36,136 bases of DNA from Bacteroidales bacterium (lineage in GTDB: Bacteria > Bacteroidota > Bacteroidia > Bacteroidales > Bacteroidaceae). The notes beneath the pieces were generated by a model that did not search any database, was not told where the DNA came from, and was given only the letters and a program-made list of their open reading frames with translations. A program made the translations under genes and the position numbers. Below, in pieces: positions 15,162 to 22,849 of this stretch. Where the stretch lies: the NCBI GenBank assembly GCA_018064685.1, contig JAGHUS010000130.1, positions 1 to 36,136 on the forward strand. The letters run 5' to 3'. The first letter of the stretch is position 1. Each line of letters starts with the position of its first letter.

Positions 15162-16892
15162 TTATCCTATATTATTCATATCTTCTTCGCACACAATGGC
15201 CAGGTCTGCTTCGAAATTTCCTTTCTCGTCGTAATCCAACCAACCACTTATGACACTGCGAATGGTCTTGTCGGCAAAGGCGGTATGCGTGATGGCATTC
15301 ATCATCTCGGTGTTCTTTTCTGGCAGAACGTAGAACACCGTCTCGCCGTGATACTTGTTGCGTATCGCAATCTCGCCCGTCACGATGTTGGGCAGAGTGT
15401 ATATGAAAGCTGAGGGAGAGGGGAAATAATTCTCCTTGTCGCTGATGCTCTTCAGATACTCTATGTCGGCAACGACCGACGAGTGACGATTGAACAATAC
15501 TACGGCACGATCCTGGCATTCCACATAGCGATCCTTGCCTTCGGCCTGCAACAGCAGTTCGGTTGCCACAAAGCCCAATCGGCACAGCTTGTCCATCTTG
15601 TAGAACTTAGCATAGTCGTTGATGAGCGTCTTATAGGCCACTGTCAGAATGTCCTTTTCGCTACAATCCAGATCCAGCTTCTTGCCATCCACCTCGATGC
15701 ATTGAGGTGTGACATGAACACGGTGCAGTTGCTTGAGCGTCTTACTAGAAGAATGCGAGGTAGCCACATTAGCGAGTGCATCATCACATCGGCTAGCCAG
15801 CAAAACACCATTGCAACCGCCAAAGCCCGATATGAGCTTCAAGAACGATTGCTTTTGCGTTGGCGTTGTCTCCTTGCATACGTCTATCTCGCCAGACACG
15901 CCAATCTCGTTATATCCACGCGTACCTATTATTATATTATGGTCGAGCGCATACATGCACAACACCGTTTCCAATACGCCGGCCGCACCCATGGTGTGAC
16001 CAAAATAGCCCTTCAGTGCATTGACGGGAACGCTGTTCAACTCGGCGCGTTCAATGGCCACAGACTCCATCTGGTCGTTGTACATCGTGGCCGTGCCATG
16101 AGCGTTTATGAACGCAATGTCGTCTATGTCCCGTCCATCTAACGTCTTACGTATGGCTTGATAGCAACCTTCGCCCGTCTTCGACGGATTGGTCAGGTGA
16201 TTGGCATCATTAGCTACCGCAGCCGATTCGATACTCCAGCATGATGCTTCCGTAGCCTTGTTGCTCAACACCAGCGTGGCAGCAGCCTCGCCTAGGTTCA
16301 GGCCAAGTCGCTCTTCGTCGAAGGGGCGACAGGGCTCGTCGGACATCGACTTCAACGACTGGAAACCAGACACTACGAACTTACTTTGGCAGTCGGCACC
16401 ACACACGATGGCGTAGTCGTACGTTCCAACTTCCAACAGTCGTTTGCCAAGCGTGATGGCCGATACACCCGAGATGCACGCATTGCACACAGCAATAGGC
16501 ATGGTCGTCATGCCAAGCGACTCAGCAATATGCTTGGCAGCGGTACTGGGCAGAGAACCTTCGGCCGTAGAGACATCAAGAGTGAGATCTTCGACATTTC
16601 CTTTGGCCGAACTGAGAATCAACACTACCCTATTGCTGCTGAGGTCGATCGACAGCCCTTGAATGGCCTTGCGAATAGACGAGACAGCCAATGATTCAAG
16701 ACGTGAGAGACCATCCTGAGCAAGCTCCTCCACCTGCTCGTCGTTGAAGAGCGAAGCGCAAAAGTCCTCAGGAATATCCCATCTGCCTTGGTGCAAAGCT
16801 AGAGCAGAGCAGCCATCAATGACTGCCTTGTAGTTCTGCTCGGTGCTGCTGCCGAGGGGTGAAGTGATATTGTCTCCTATCTTGTATACCAT
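15162..16892 (-). CDS. Ketosynthase with C-terminal ketosynthase-like domain, 576 aa
   Basis: A second enzyme of the same two-part design. The condensing domain (about 1-370) has Cys139 in VCNACISGVSA, His265 in NAHGTATMYND and Lys294/His299 in LKGYFGHTMGAAG. Its N-terminal part is shorter than in FabF. The C-terminal domain (about 390-576) matches that of the 605-residue enzyme in layout: SPSAFIYTLPNIVTGEIAI followed by HGETVFYVL. All three catalytic positions are kept, so it is not a simple inactive chain-length factor. The two KS fusions may form a heterodimer or act at different chain lengths. It starts 19 bp downstream of the thioesterase gene. Confidence 0.87.
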   Translation of the reverse strand: MVYKIGDNITSPLGSSTEQNYKAVIDGCSALALHQGRWDIPEDFCASLFNDEQVEELAQDGLSRLESLAVSSIRKAIQGLSIDLSSNRVVLILSSAKGNVEDLTLDVSTAEGSLPSTAAKHIAESLGMTTMPIAVCNACISGVSAITLGKRLLEVGTYDYAIVCGADCQSKFVVSGFQSLKSMSDEPCRPFDEERLGLNLGEAAATLVLSNKATEASCWSIESAAVANDANHLTNPSKTGEGCYQAIRKTLDGRDIDDIAFINAHGTATMYNDQMESVAIERAELNSVPVNALKGYFGHTMGAAGVLETVLCMYALDHNIIIGTRGYNEIGVSGEIDVCKETTPTQKQSFLKLISGFGGCNGVLLASRCDDALANVATSHSSSKTLKQLHRVHVTPQCIEVDGKKLDLDCSEKDILTVAYKTLINDYAKFYKMDKLCRLGFVATELLLQAEGKDRYVECQDRAVVLFNRHSSVVADIEYLKSISDKENYFPSPSAFIYTLPNIVTGEIAIRNKYHGETVFYVLPEKNTEMMNAITHTAFADKTIRSVISGWLDYDEKGNFEADLAIVCEEDMNNIG

Positions 16893-16911
16893 TATAACGT
16901 TGATGTTAGAG

Positions 16912-17331
16912 CTAATCCGTTAGATTCTTCTTCTTCCACTCTTCATAGAAGGGGGGATTGAGCCACTGCAATTGATAGTTCTTGTCCATAAAGACCTGTA
17001 CTGAATGCCCCGTTGCCATCAGACAATCGTCTGCTGTGTTGCGTATCTCGTAATCGAATACAATCTTGGCAGAATCGGTAGGACGATAGATAATCTTAAT
17101 CTTCGGTTTCATGCCATACACCAATGGTTTCTTGTAGTGAAACTCCAGGTCGACCAACGGTGCGTAATAGCCCTCGCCGAACATCTTCAGATAGCCTAAG
17201 TCGTACTTACGTCCAAAGGCCTCGCGTGCATCTTCGAAATACAGCGGATAACTGCCATGCCATGTTACGTTCATCGAGTCTACCTCGCTGAATCGAATAT
17301 CAAATTCTATTTCTTCTGATAATTCTGTCAT
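16912..17331 (-). CDS. 4HBT-family acyl-CoA/acyl-ACP thioesterase
   Basis: A 139-residue hotdog thioesterase. The N-terminal FDIRFSEVDSMNVTWHGSY aligns with the YbgC/4HBT pattern (VxYxxTDxMGVVYHxNY), with Asp18 in the catalytic place. The family hydrolyses acyl or aryl thioesters; in APE clusters a similar thioesterase (ApeK) is present. It could release the chain or edit wrong intermediates. It is followed by the 576-residue KS after 19 bp. A 116-bp gap without a recognisable feature separates it from the upstream dehydratase-like gene. Confidence 0.85.
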   Translation of the reverse strand: MTELSEEIEFDIRFSEVDSMNVTWHGSYPLYFEDAREAFGRKYDLGYLKMFGEGYYAPLVDLEFHYKKPLVYGMKPKIKIIYRPTDSAKIVFDYEIRNTADDCLMATGHSVQVFMDKNYQLQWLNPPFYEEWKKKNLTD

Positions 17332-17447
17332 ATCAATTCAATCGAAACCAAAAACACAACCATAAGCCTTCATTACTCAAGTCCTTCTCTGAATCTCTCG
17401 AGCTGAGGTACTTCTATTCGCCAGGTATCGGGTGTCGCACAGCCTAA

Positions 17448-17888
17448 TTATGAATTAGACGCAATGTTGCTCAGTGCAATCTTCATCTCGCATTCTACCA
17501 GTATCTCGTCGCCTACCATGACGTTGGCATCAACAAGAGTCATCTGGAACACCTCCTCCTTGACGGTGATGCTTGTCGTAAGCACCTCCCCCTCGACGGG
17601 CGTACGATGAACCTGTAGGTTACGGACTGCACCGATGAAGCCAAGCATGACAGGCTGTGCGCTCATCATATTTATATAACCCATACGGGCAGCACACGTC
17701 TGCGCAATGTTCTCCACCAGTCCTGATGCTGTCAGCCGTCCTTCGTCGAAGAACACATTGTCACGACGCACCGTCAGCTCTGACTGAGTGAGGATGCGGT
17801 CGAAATGCACCAGATGGTCAATCATCACAAAAGGTGGACGCTGAGGCAAAAGCTCCAGTACGTCAATCTGTCGTAAGTCTTCAGTCAT
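17448..17888 (-). CDS. ApeP-like hotdog dehydratase subunit, catalytic His missing
   Basis: A 146-residue hotdog protein related to 3-hydroxyacyl-ACP dehydratases. It begins VLELLPQRPPFVMIDHLV, the usual opening of this family, and has the helix GLVENIAQTCAA with Glu59 in the catalytic-acid position. The loop before it reads RRDNVFFDEGRLTASG; no His is found there, where FabZ/FabA have HFPG or HPF. I chose ATG at 17888, which overlaps the acyltransferase stop by 8 nt (ATGACTGA); a longer frame to 17963 would lie inside that gene. The pair with the 125-residue dehydratase looks complementary: one has the His, the other the Glu. Confidence 0.82.
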   Translation of the reverse strand: MTEDLRQIDVLELLPQRPPFVMIDHLVHFDRILTQSELTVRRDNVFFDEGRLTASGLVENIAQTCAARMGYINMMSAQPVMLGFIGAVRNLQVHRTPVEGEVLTTSITVKEEVFQMTLVDANVMVGDEILVECEMKIALSNIASNS

Positions 17889-18783
17889 CTTGTTTCCAGA
17901 AATCATAATAGTTATACCATTGGGCGGGATACTTGTCCATAACCAGTTCCAGTTCGTGGGCAAAGGCTTGTGCCAGAGCAGCCATCTTCTCGTTTCGCTT
18001 CAACGTCACACCTTCGGGCAATTGTATCTTGCGCACATAGATGTGATAGGTATGAATCGACTCCTTCATGACGAAGACTGCCAGCACGGGTACTCCGCGC
18101 TGTACAGCCATGGCATAGGGTCCCATCGGGAAACGGGCCTTGCTACCCATGAAGTCGCATAGCACGTGTTTCTGCGAACCGAAGATTCGGTCGCCCGTCA
18201 TGCTCACGATATTGCCTTCGGCCAGGGCGTTGTTCAGGGCGAAGATATGCGAAAGATCGGCGCTGACAGGAACCATCTGCAGTCGTTTGTCGGCAAACAT
18301 CTCCTTGCGTCCGTCCATGACCTGAGCCGTCTCGCCACCGAAGACCAGCGCCGTGAAGGTCTTGTTCTTCGACACAAGCGAATAACCAGCCAACTCGTAG
18401 TTGCCTACATGACTGCTCAGCTGCATGAATCCGCTCTCTTGTTCCGATAGTTCGTTGAACAGCTCCTGTCCATCCTGTACTATCTTGAAACGTTTTCCCG
18501 AATACATGGCGAAACGGTCTATGACAACCTGCCCCATGCGGAAATGGTTGAAATACACCCAGATGAATGACTTCAGCCTGTTATAGCCACGATGCTTGTG
18601 GAAATACTGAAACGCCCAATGATAGCCTTGCCGACTGAAGAGCATATAGAACGGAATGACCCATCCCATGCACCAGTAAAGGATACAAAGCGGGATGTAA
18701 CGGAATGTCTTGGCCATGAACACCTGCATCCACGGCTTGCCTCCCGTATTACCTTTCCATTCAGTATGATTCAGATCTGCCAA
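17881..18783 (-). CDS. LpxL/HtrB-family lipid acyltransferase
   Basis: An inner-membrane acyltransferase of the lipid A late-acylation type (about 300 residues). The HX4E catalytic motif is SSHVGNYE (His125, Glu130). A hydrophobic N-terminal helix (about 29-49, IPLCILYWCMGWVIPFYML) anchors it. The N-terminal EWKGNTGGKPWMQ segment matches what Bacteroidales relatives have, which argues for the start at TTG 18783 rather than the ATGs at 18729 or 18717. APE clusters regularly contain such an acyltransferase to pass the chain to a lipid acceptor. It is 13 bp after the first ACP, its likely acyl donor. Confidence 0.85.
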   Translation of the reverse strand: MADLNHTEWKGNTGGKPWMQVFMAKTFRYIPLCILYWCMGWVIPFYMLFSRQGYHWAFQYFHKHRGYNRLKSFIWVYFNHFRMGQVVIDRFAMYSGKRFKIVQDGQELFNELSEQESGFMQLSSHVGNYELAGYSLVSKNKTFTALVFGGETAQVMDGRKEMFADKRLQMVPVSADLSHIFALNNALAEGNIVSMTGDRIFGSQKHVLCDFMGSKARFPMGPYAMAVQRGVPVLAVFVMKESIHTYHIYVRKIQLPEGVTLKRNEKMAALAQAFAHELELVMDKYPAQWYNYYDFWKQDD

Positions 18784-18796
18784 TCTTCCAAGCTGC

Positions 18797-19039
18797 TTAT
18801 CCTACCTTGGTCTCGATATAGTCACAGAACTGGCTGAGAGTGGTGACGCCCATCATCTCCTCGGGAACGATCTTGAAGCCGAAGGTACGCTCAACGATAA
18901 CCACGATGTCAACGAAGTCCAGGCTGTCAATGCCCAGGTCTTCCTTCAACTTAGCCTCGGGAGCAATCTTTTCTGCTTCGATTTCCAACTCCTCTACCAA
19001 GAACTCTGCTACTTTCTCTTCAATTTCTGCTCTTGTCAT
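18797..19039 (-). CDS. Acyl carrier protein (first ACP)
   Basis: An 80-residue, highly acidic ACP with Ser39 in EDLGIDSLDFVDIVV, the closest of the three to a housekeeping fatty-acid ACP. It begins at ATG 19039, 33 bp downstream of the O-methyltransferase, and its stop is 13 bp before the LpxL-like gene. It may carry the growing chain or donate it to that acyltransferase. Three distinct ACPs in one cluster suggest separate loading, extension and transfer roles; that is inference. Confidence 0.92.
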   Translation of the reverse strand: MTRAEIEEKVAEFLVEELEIEAEKIAPEAKLKEDLGIDSLDFVDIVVIVERTFGFKIVPEEMMGVTTLSQFCDYIETKVG

Positions 19040-19072
19040 AATTAATGTAATTTATATTTATTAATGTATATT

Positions 19073-20176
19073 TCACTTCAACTTACACACCACGATGCTA
19101 TGACCCAATCCCAGTCCGTCGTGTATCTCCTCAACCTCCAGTCCAGCATCGTTAATGCACTTCTCCAGGTCCTCGGTGTTGTACATCTTGCTGTTGCCAT
19201 TGGCAATTGCGGTGAAATAGAGACTTGTCATGGTGAGCGAGAAGGCTGCGGTGGTATAACGCTGACGGTCCCACAACGTCTCCATGATGTAGATGCGTGT
19301 ATCCTTCGTCATCGCACTCTTGGCACGAGTCAGGATGCTCACAATCTCCTCCATCGAGAAGCAGTCCAGGAACTGGCTCATCCATATGGCGTCGAGTCCG
19401 CCTTCACGCTGAGGGAAGTACGCCTCTTTGTCCAGCAGGTTGATGCCGTGCCCCTTGATGCGCTCGGCACCCTTCTTGCCAGCCGTATTGGCCTGCATCA
19501 TCTTAATCTGCTGAGGCAGATCGAGAATGGTCACCTCGACATCGTCGTTATAGCCTACACACTGCAAAGCCCATTTGCCCGTGTTGCCACCCACATCGTA
19601 GAGCGAACGCACGTGATGCTTGTCGAAGATGAGTTCGAGTGCCTGAGGGAACGAGGCATCGCTATAGAAATGGTCGAAGCCGAACCACGAATCTTGCACT
19701 GGCTTAGGAAGCTCTGACAAAGCTTCATAGACGGTAGGCCACGAACCGAAATGCTTCAGTCCTTCGGGTTTGCCATTCACGAGCGACTCCTCCAGCTTGA
19801 ACCAACCCTCGTAGTTAACATCGTGGTTAAAGTCGATGTTAGCACGAGTGAAAGGTGTGTTCAGCAAGAACCAGCCCGTCTTGGACAAGGTGTAGCGGTC
19901 GGTAGCTGAATCAACCAGTACCGTACCGATGCAGAGTCCAGCTTCAAGCAGGCACTTCACGGCATAATCCGACAGCTTTGTCTTCTGGCATAACTCTTCA
20001 CGTGTCATACCCTCATCGCTGTCGCGAAGCATGTCGAGGATGCCAAACTTAATCATAAGTCGCGAAGCCTGGAACACAACAGGTCCCCAAGCTATGAACT
20101 CTGCTTTAGCCTGTGCCTCGCGAGCCGACAGAGACTCCTTTGTATATGCTTTCTCTAGAGCGGGAAATAGTTTCAT
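19073..20176 (-). CDS. SAM-dependent O-methyltransferase (acetylserotonin/hydroxyneurosporene MT type)
   Basis: A 367-residue two-domain methyltransferase. Residues 1-110 form the winged-helix dimerisation domain (GILDMLRDSDEGMTREEL, YTLSKTGWFLL). The catalytic Rossmann domain has DVGGNTGKW (motif I, 194-202) and VTILDLPQQ (motif II). The family methylates phenolic or other hydroxyl groups of small molecules and polyketides, so it may methylate an aryl head group or a chain hydroxyl. I chose ATG at 20176; two codons upstream is a TTG. A repeat-rich gap of about 165 bp separates it from the FabF-like gene. Confidence 0.87.
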   Translation of the reverse strand: MKLFPALEKAYTKESLSAREAQAKAEFIAWGPVVFQASRLMIKFGILDMLRDSDEGMTREELCQKTKLSDYAVKCLLEAGLCIGTVLVDSATDRYTLSKTGWFLLNTPFTRANIDFNHDVNYEGWFKLEESLVNGKPEGLKHFGSWPTVYEALSELPKPVQDSWFGFDHFYSDASFPQALELIFDKHHVRSLYDVGGNTGKWALQCVGYNDDVEVTILDLPQQIKMMQANTAGKKGAERIKGHGINLLDKEAYFPQREGGLDAIWMSQFLDCFSMEEIVSILTRAKSAMTKDTRIYIMETLWDRQRYTTAAFSLTMTSLYFTAIANGNSKMYNTEDLEKCINDAGLEVEEIHDGLGLGHSIVVCKLK

Positions 20177-20267
20177 TGTCAATATTTATTATATCAGGGT
20201 TATTGGTTATAGATATTATTCATTTGTTGCTTATACGACTTGCACTGCTTCTGGCATACATAACATT

Positions 20268-20337
20268 CCTATAACCTAAAACCTATAACCTAAAACCTAT
20301 AACCTATAACCTATAACCTAAAACCTATAACCTTTAA
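20268..20337. repeat. Ten exact-register heptamers CCTAWAA
   Basis: Ten consecutive 7-bp units run without a break: CCTATAA and CCTAAAA in mixed order, and a final CCTTTAA. They lie just downstream of the FabF-like gene stop and upstream of the methyltransferase gene. A 7-bp unit is prone to slippage, and the gap is intergenic, so copy-number change would be tolerated. Confidence 0.95.
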
Positions 20338-20341
20338 GTCT

Positions 20342-21565
20342 TTAAATCTTCTTTATCACCAACGCACTGTTCGTTCCACCGAAACCGAAGCTGTTGCTCA
20401 GTATGATGTCGAGGTTCTTGTCGACAGTCTTGGTGGCCAGGTTCAGGTTGGCCGAGTATTCGTCGGGATTCTCGAAGTTGATGTTGGGAGCCACAAAGCT
20501 GTTCTGCATCATCAGGATGCTGTAGACAGCCTCACTGGCACCAGCCATCCAGCATTCGTGTCCCGTCATACCCTTCGTACTGCTTATCAATGCCTTCTTG
20601 CCGTTGAAAAGACGATCCAAGGCCTTTGCCTCGTACATATCACCTTGAGGCGTTGAAGTGGCATGGGCGTTGATGTAGTCGATGTCATCGGGAGTGACAC
20701 CGGCATCGGCCATGGCACGCTGCATGGCGATGCAGCAACCATCGTCGCTGGGCTGTGAGATTCCACCGCCGTTCGAAGAGAAGCCGTAGCCAACAACCTC
20801 GGCAATGATGTTGGCGCCACGTGCCACAGCATGCTCATACTCCTCGAGTACCAACGCAGCAGCACCACCGCTGGGGATAAGTCCGTCGCGATCCTTGTCG
20901 AAGGGGCGTGAAGCCTTCTCAGGTTCATCCATGCGAACAGAGAAAGCGTTCAGTGCGTCGAACGAAGCCATTGAGTAGTAGTTCGTCTCCTGTGCACCGC
21001 CACACAGCACCGTATCCTGCAATCCTTGCTTGATAAGCATATAGCCAAGACCAATGCTGTGGCTACCGCTGGCACAAGCAGCACTGATGGTGAAGTTCAC
21101 ACCACGAAGGTGGAAGATGGTGCTCATATTCATGTTCACGGTAGAGTTCATCGACTGGAAGATAAGACCGTAACCCAGCATGGCAGAGTCGTGCTTCTCG
21201 TCCATGATGCGAGCCGACTCGATGACAGGCTTGGCCGATGAATCATTTCCAAAGATACAGCCCACCTCATTCTCCAAGAGATAGGCCTCGTCCATACCAG
21301 CCTGAGCAAAAGCCTGACGGCTAGCCATAAAGGCATATTCGGCCTCTTCCGACAGTCCGGCACGTGTATGACGGTCCAAGTCCTTCTTTGTCAGGACAGG
21401 CTTCTCCACCATACCGGTCAAACCCGAACGATAACCATACGTCAGACGGTCCTTGTCCAGGCCAACACCCGACTTACCATTGTACAACGATTCTTTGACC
21501 GTTTCAAGGTCTGTTCCAAGGCACGACCAAATTCCCATGCCCGTTATCACAACTCTTCTTGCCAT
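20342..21565 (-). CDS. FabF-like beta-ketoacyl-ACP synthase (ApeO/ApeR-like)
   Basis: A 407-residue condensing enzyme: MARRVVITGMGIWSCLG start, Cys164 in SAACASGSHS, His301 in NAHATSTPQGD, Lys331/His336 in STKGMTGHECWMAGA, and NSFGFGGTNSAL at the C terminus. The NAHATSTPxGD form is typical of FabF and of the APE ketosynthases. It has no C-terminal extension, unlike the other two KS of the cluster. It should extend or start the acyl chain with malonyl-ACP. ATG at 21565 is preferred; the open frame extends nine codons to a TTG at 21592 only. It is the second gene of the transcript, after FabG. Confidence 0.9.
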   Translation of the reverse strand: MARRVVITGMGIWSCLGTDLETVKESLYNGKSGVGLDKDRLTYGYRSGLTGMVEKPVLTKKDLDRHTRAGLSEEAEYAFMASRQAFAQAGMDEAYLLENEVGCIFGNDSSAKPVIESARIMDEKHDSAMLGYGLIFQSMNSTVNMNMSTIFHLRGVNFTISAACASGSHSIGLGYMLIKQGLQDTVLCGGAQETNYYSMASFDALNAFSVRMDEPEKASRPFDKDRDGLIPSGGAAALVLEEYEHAVARGANIIAEVVGYGFSSNGGGISQPSDDGCCIAMQRAMADAGVTPDDIDYINAHATSTPQGDMYEAKALDRLFNGKKALISSTKGMTGHECWMAGASEAVYSILMMQNSFVAPNINFENPDEYSANLNLATKTVDKNLDIILSNSFGFGGTNSALVIKKI

Positions 21566-21582
21566 TGATATATTTTTTAAAT

Positions 21583-21718
21583 CAACTTTCAACTATTCTA
21601 TACACTCAACTACTCTCAACTCTCAATTACTCTCAACACTAAACTTTCAACTACTCTACACTCTAAACTCTAAACTTTCAACTACTCTACACTCTAAACT
21701 CTAAACTCTCAACTCTTA
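21583..21718. repeat. CT-rich tandem repeat, includes two 31-bp copies
   Basis: The whole gap between the FabG stop and the FabF-like start is made of ACTCTAAACT / AACTCTCAACT / CAACTACTCT units. A 31-bp unit beginning AAACTTTCAACTACTCTACA occurs twice in tandem (21641-21671 and 21672-21702), and a diverged copy lies at about 21583-21610. It reaches to within about 20 bp of the start codon of the FabF-like gene, so unit changes could affect its translation. Confidence 0.88.
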
Positions 21719-21720
21719 GC

Positions 21721-22455
21721 TTAAGTATACAGTCCGCCGTTGATGCTTATCACCTCGCCCGTGATGTATGCTGCCTCGTCGCTGCAGAGGAAGCCGACGA
21801 GCGAAGCCACCTCCTCGGGTTTGCCGAAACGGTTCATAGGCACCATCTTCTTCAGTTCATCCTGAGGCAGATCCTTCGTCATATCAGTATCGATGAAACC
21901 GGGAGCCACCGCATTCACTGTCACACTACGTGGAGCAGCCTCCTGTGCCAGAGCCTTTGTGGCGCCGATGAGTGCAGCCTTTGCTGCACTGTAGTTTGTC
22001 TGTCCAGGCAGACCCTTAATGCCAGAGAGCGAAGCCATGTTGACGATACGTCCACCATGCTTGCGCATCATCATCTTGGGCAGCAGCTGACGGGTGACAT
22101 AGAAGAAACCATTCAGCGAGGTGTTGATTACAGCATGCCAATCCTCGGTAGGCATCATGAACATCACGTTGTCCTTACGGATGCCAGCATTATTTACGAG
22201 ATAAGCGATATAATCATCAGGGTGCGCCATCTCCCACTCCTTCAGTGCCACTTCTACTGCCTCCTGGCAACCCACGTCAAAGCGCATCAGTTCAGCACTG
22301 CCTCCCTGTGCCTCTATCTCTGCCTTCACTTCGAGTGCAGCAGCCTCATTGCTCTGATAGTTGATAATGACGGGCAAACCCATCTGCGCCAGCTTTAGGC
22401 ATACAGCCTTGCCCAGCCCCCTTGAACCTCCGGTAACGAGTGCGTATTTAGTCAT
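21721..22455 (-). CDS. fabG: FabG-like 3-oxoacyl-ACP reductase (ApeQ-like ketoreductase)
   Basis: A 244-residue short-chain dehydrogenase that reduces 3-ketoacyl-ACP to 3-hydroxyacyl-ACP with NADPH. It has the cofactor motif TGGSRGLG (8-15), NNAG (88-91), Ser142, Tyr155 and Lys159 of the catalytic group, and VAPGFIDTDM after it. ATG at 22455 is the natural start (MTKYALVTGG); the open frame continues upstream to a GTG at 22518. It is the first gene of the cluster, behind a candidate promoter at 22566-22597, with a leader of about 100 nt. It pairs with the KS and dehydratase genes for iterative reduction. Confidence 0.92.
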   Translation of the reverse strand: MTKYALVTGGSRGLGKAVCLKLAQMGLPVIINYQSNEAAALEVKAEIEAQGGSAELMRFDVGCQEAVEVALKEWEMAHPDDYIAYLVNNAGIRKDNVMFMMPTEDWHAVINTSLNGFFYVTRQLLPKMMMRKHGGRIVNMASLSGIKGLPGQTNYSAAKAALIGATKALAQEAAPRSVTVNAVAPGFIDTDMTKDLPQDELKKMVPMNRFGKPEEVASLVGFLCSDEAAYITGEVISINGGLYT

Positions 22456-22511
22456 CGATAGTCTAAAATTAATAGTTTTGTCTTCTTTAACTTTTTGTTT
22501 GGTTGAAACCT

Positions 22512-22553
22512 CGTACACGCATACGCATTATGCACAAACATATATATTGTACG
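22512..22553 (-). promoter_or_regulatory. Structured leader of the biosynthetic operon
   Basis: Within the predicted 5' leader of the cluster transcript, CGTACA (22512-22517) and TGTACG (22548-22553) form an outer inverted repeat. GCATA/TATGC (22519-22523 and 22529-22533) form an inner one with a 5-nt spacer. This could be an RNA hairpin in the leader or a dyad DNA site for a regulator just downstream of the start point. I do not recognise a known riboswitch. Confidence 0.4.
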
Positions 22554-22565
22554 CGAAAACGAGTG

Positions 22566-22597
22566 CAAAGTTAGCAAAAAAAAGTTAAATGAAAAAA
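22566..22597 (-). promoter_or_regulatory. Candidate sigma-ABfr promoter of the cluster
   Basis: On the minus strand, TAACTTTG (22566-22573) matches the Bacteroidetes -7 element TAnnTTTG. TTTT stands about 20 bp upstream, in place of TTTG at -33. Transcription would begin near 22560, about 105 nt before the FabG ATG. No second good promoter was recognised inside the following 22 genes. Confidence 0.6.
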
Positions 22598-22849
22598 AAT
22601 ATCAGATAAAAAGTAACTATTAACACTACTAACCATCGATTATAGCACTTTTAATTCATCAAATACACCCATCCTCAAAACAAAGTAAAAGTCACGAATC
22701 ACACTATTTTGACTCCACCACAAAATTCAACGTGTTGTCGATTCTGAACACAAATTTTCCGGTAAACATACCGTAAATATCTGTGAAACTTAGCATTGTT
22801 ATATGGCAAGCGCCGCATCTTTCGCAAAATGCTGCATATACAATGTTCC

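Noticed and set aside
17889..17963. N-terminal extension of the 146-residue dehydratase-like protein
   Set aside because: It would overlap the LpxL-like gene by more than 80 bp, and the added residues do not look like the family; ATG at 17888 gives a neat 8-nt overlap.
20268..20337. Telomere-like or replication-origin iterons
   Set aside because: The heptamer array is AT-rich and inside an operon, without dnaA boxes, rep genes or partition genes nearby.
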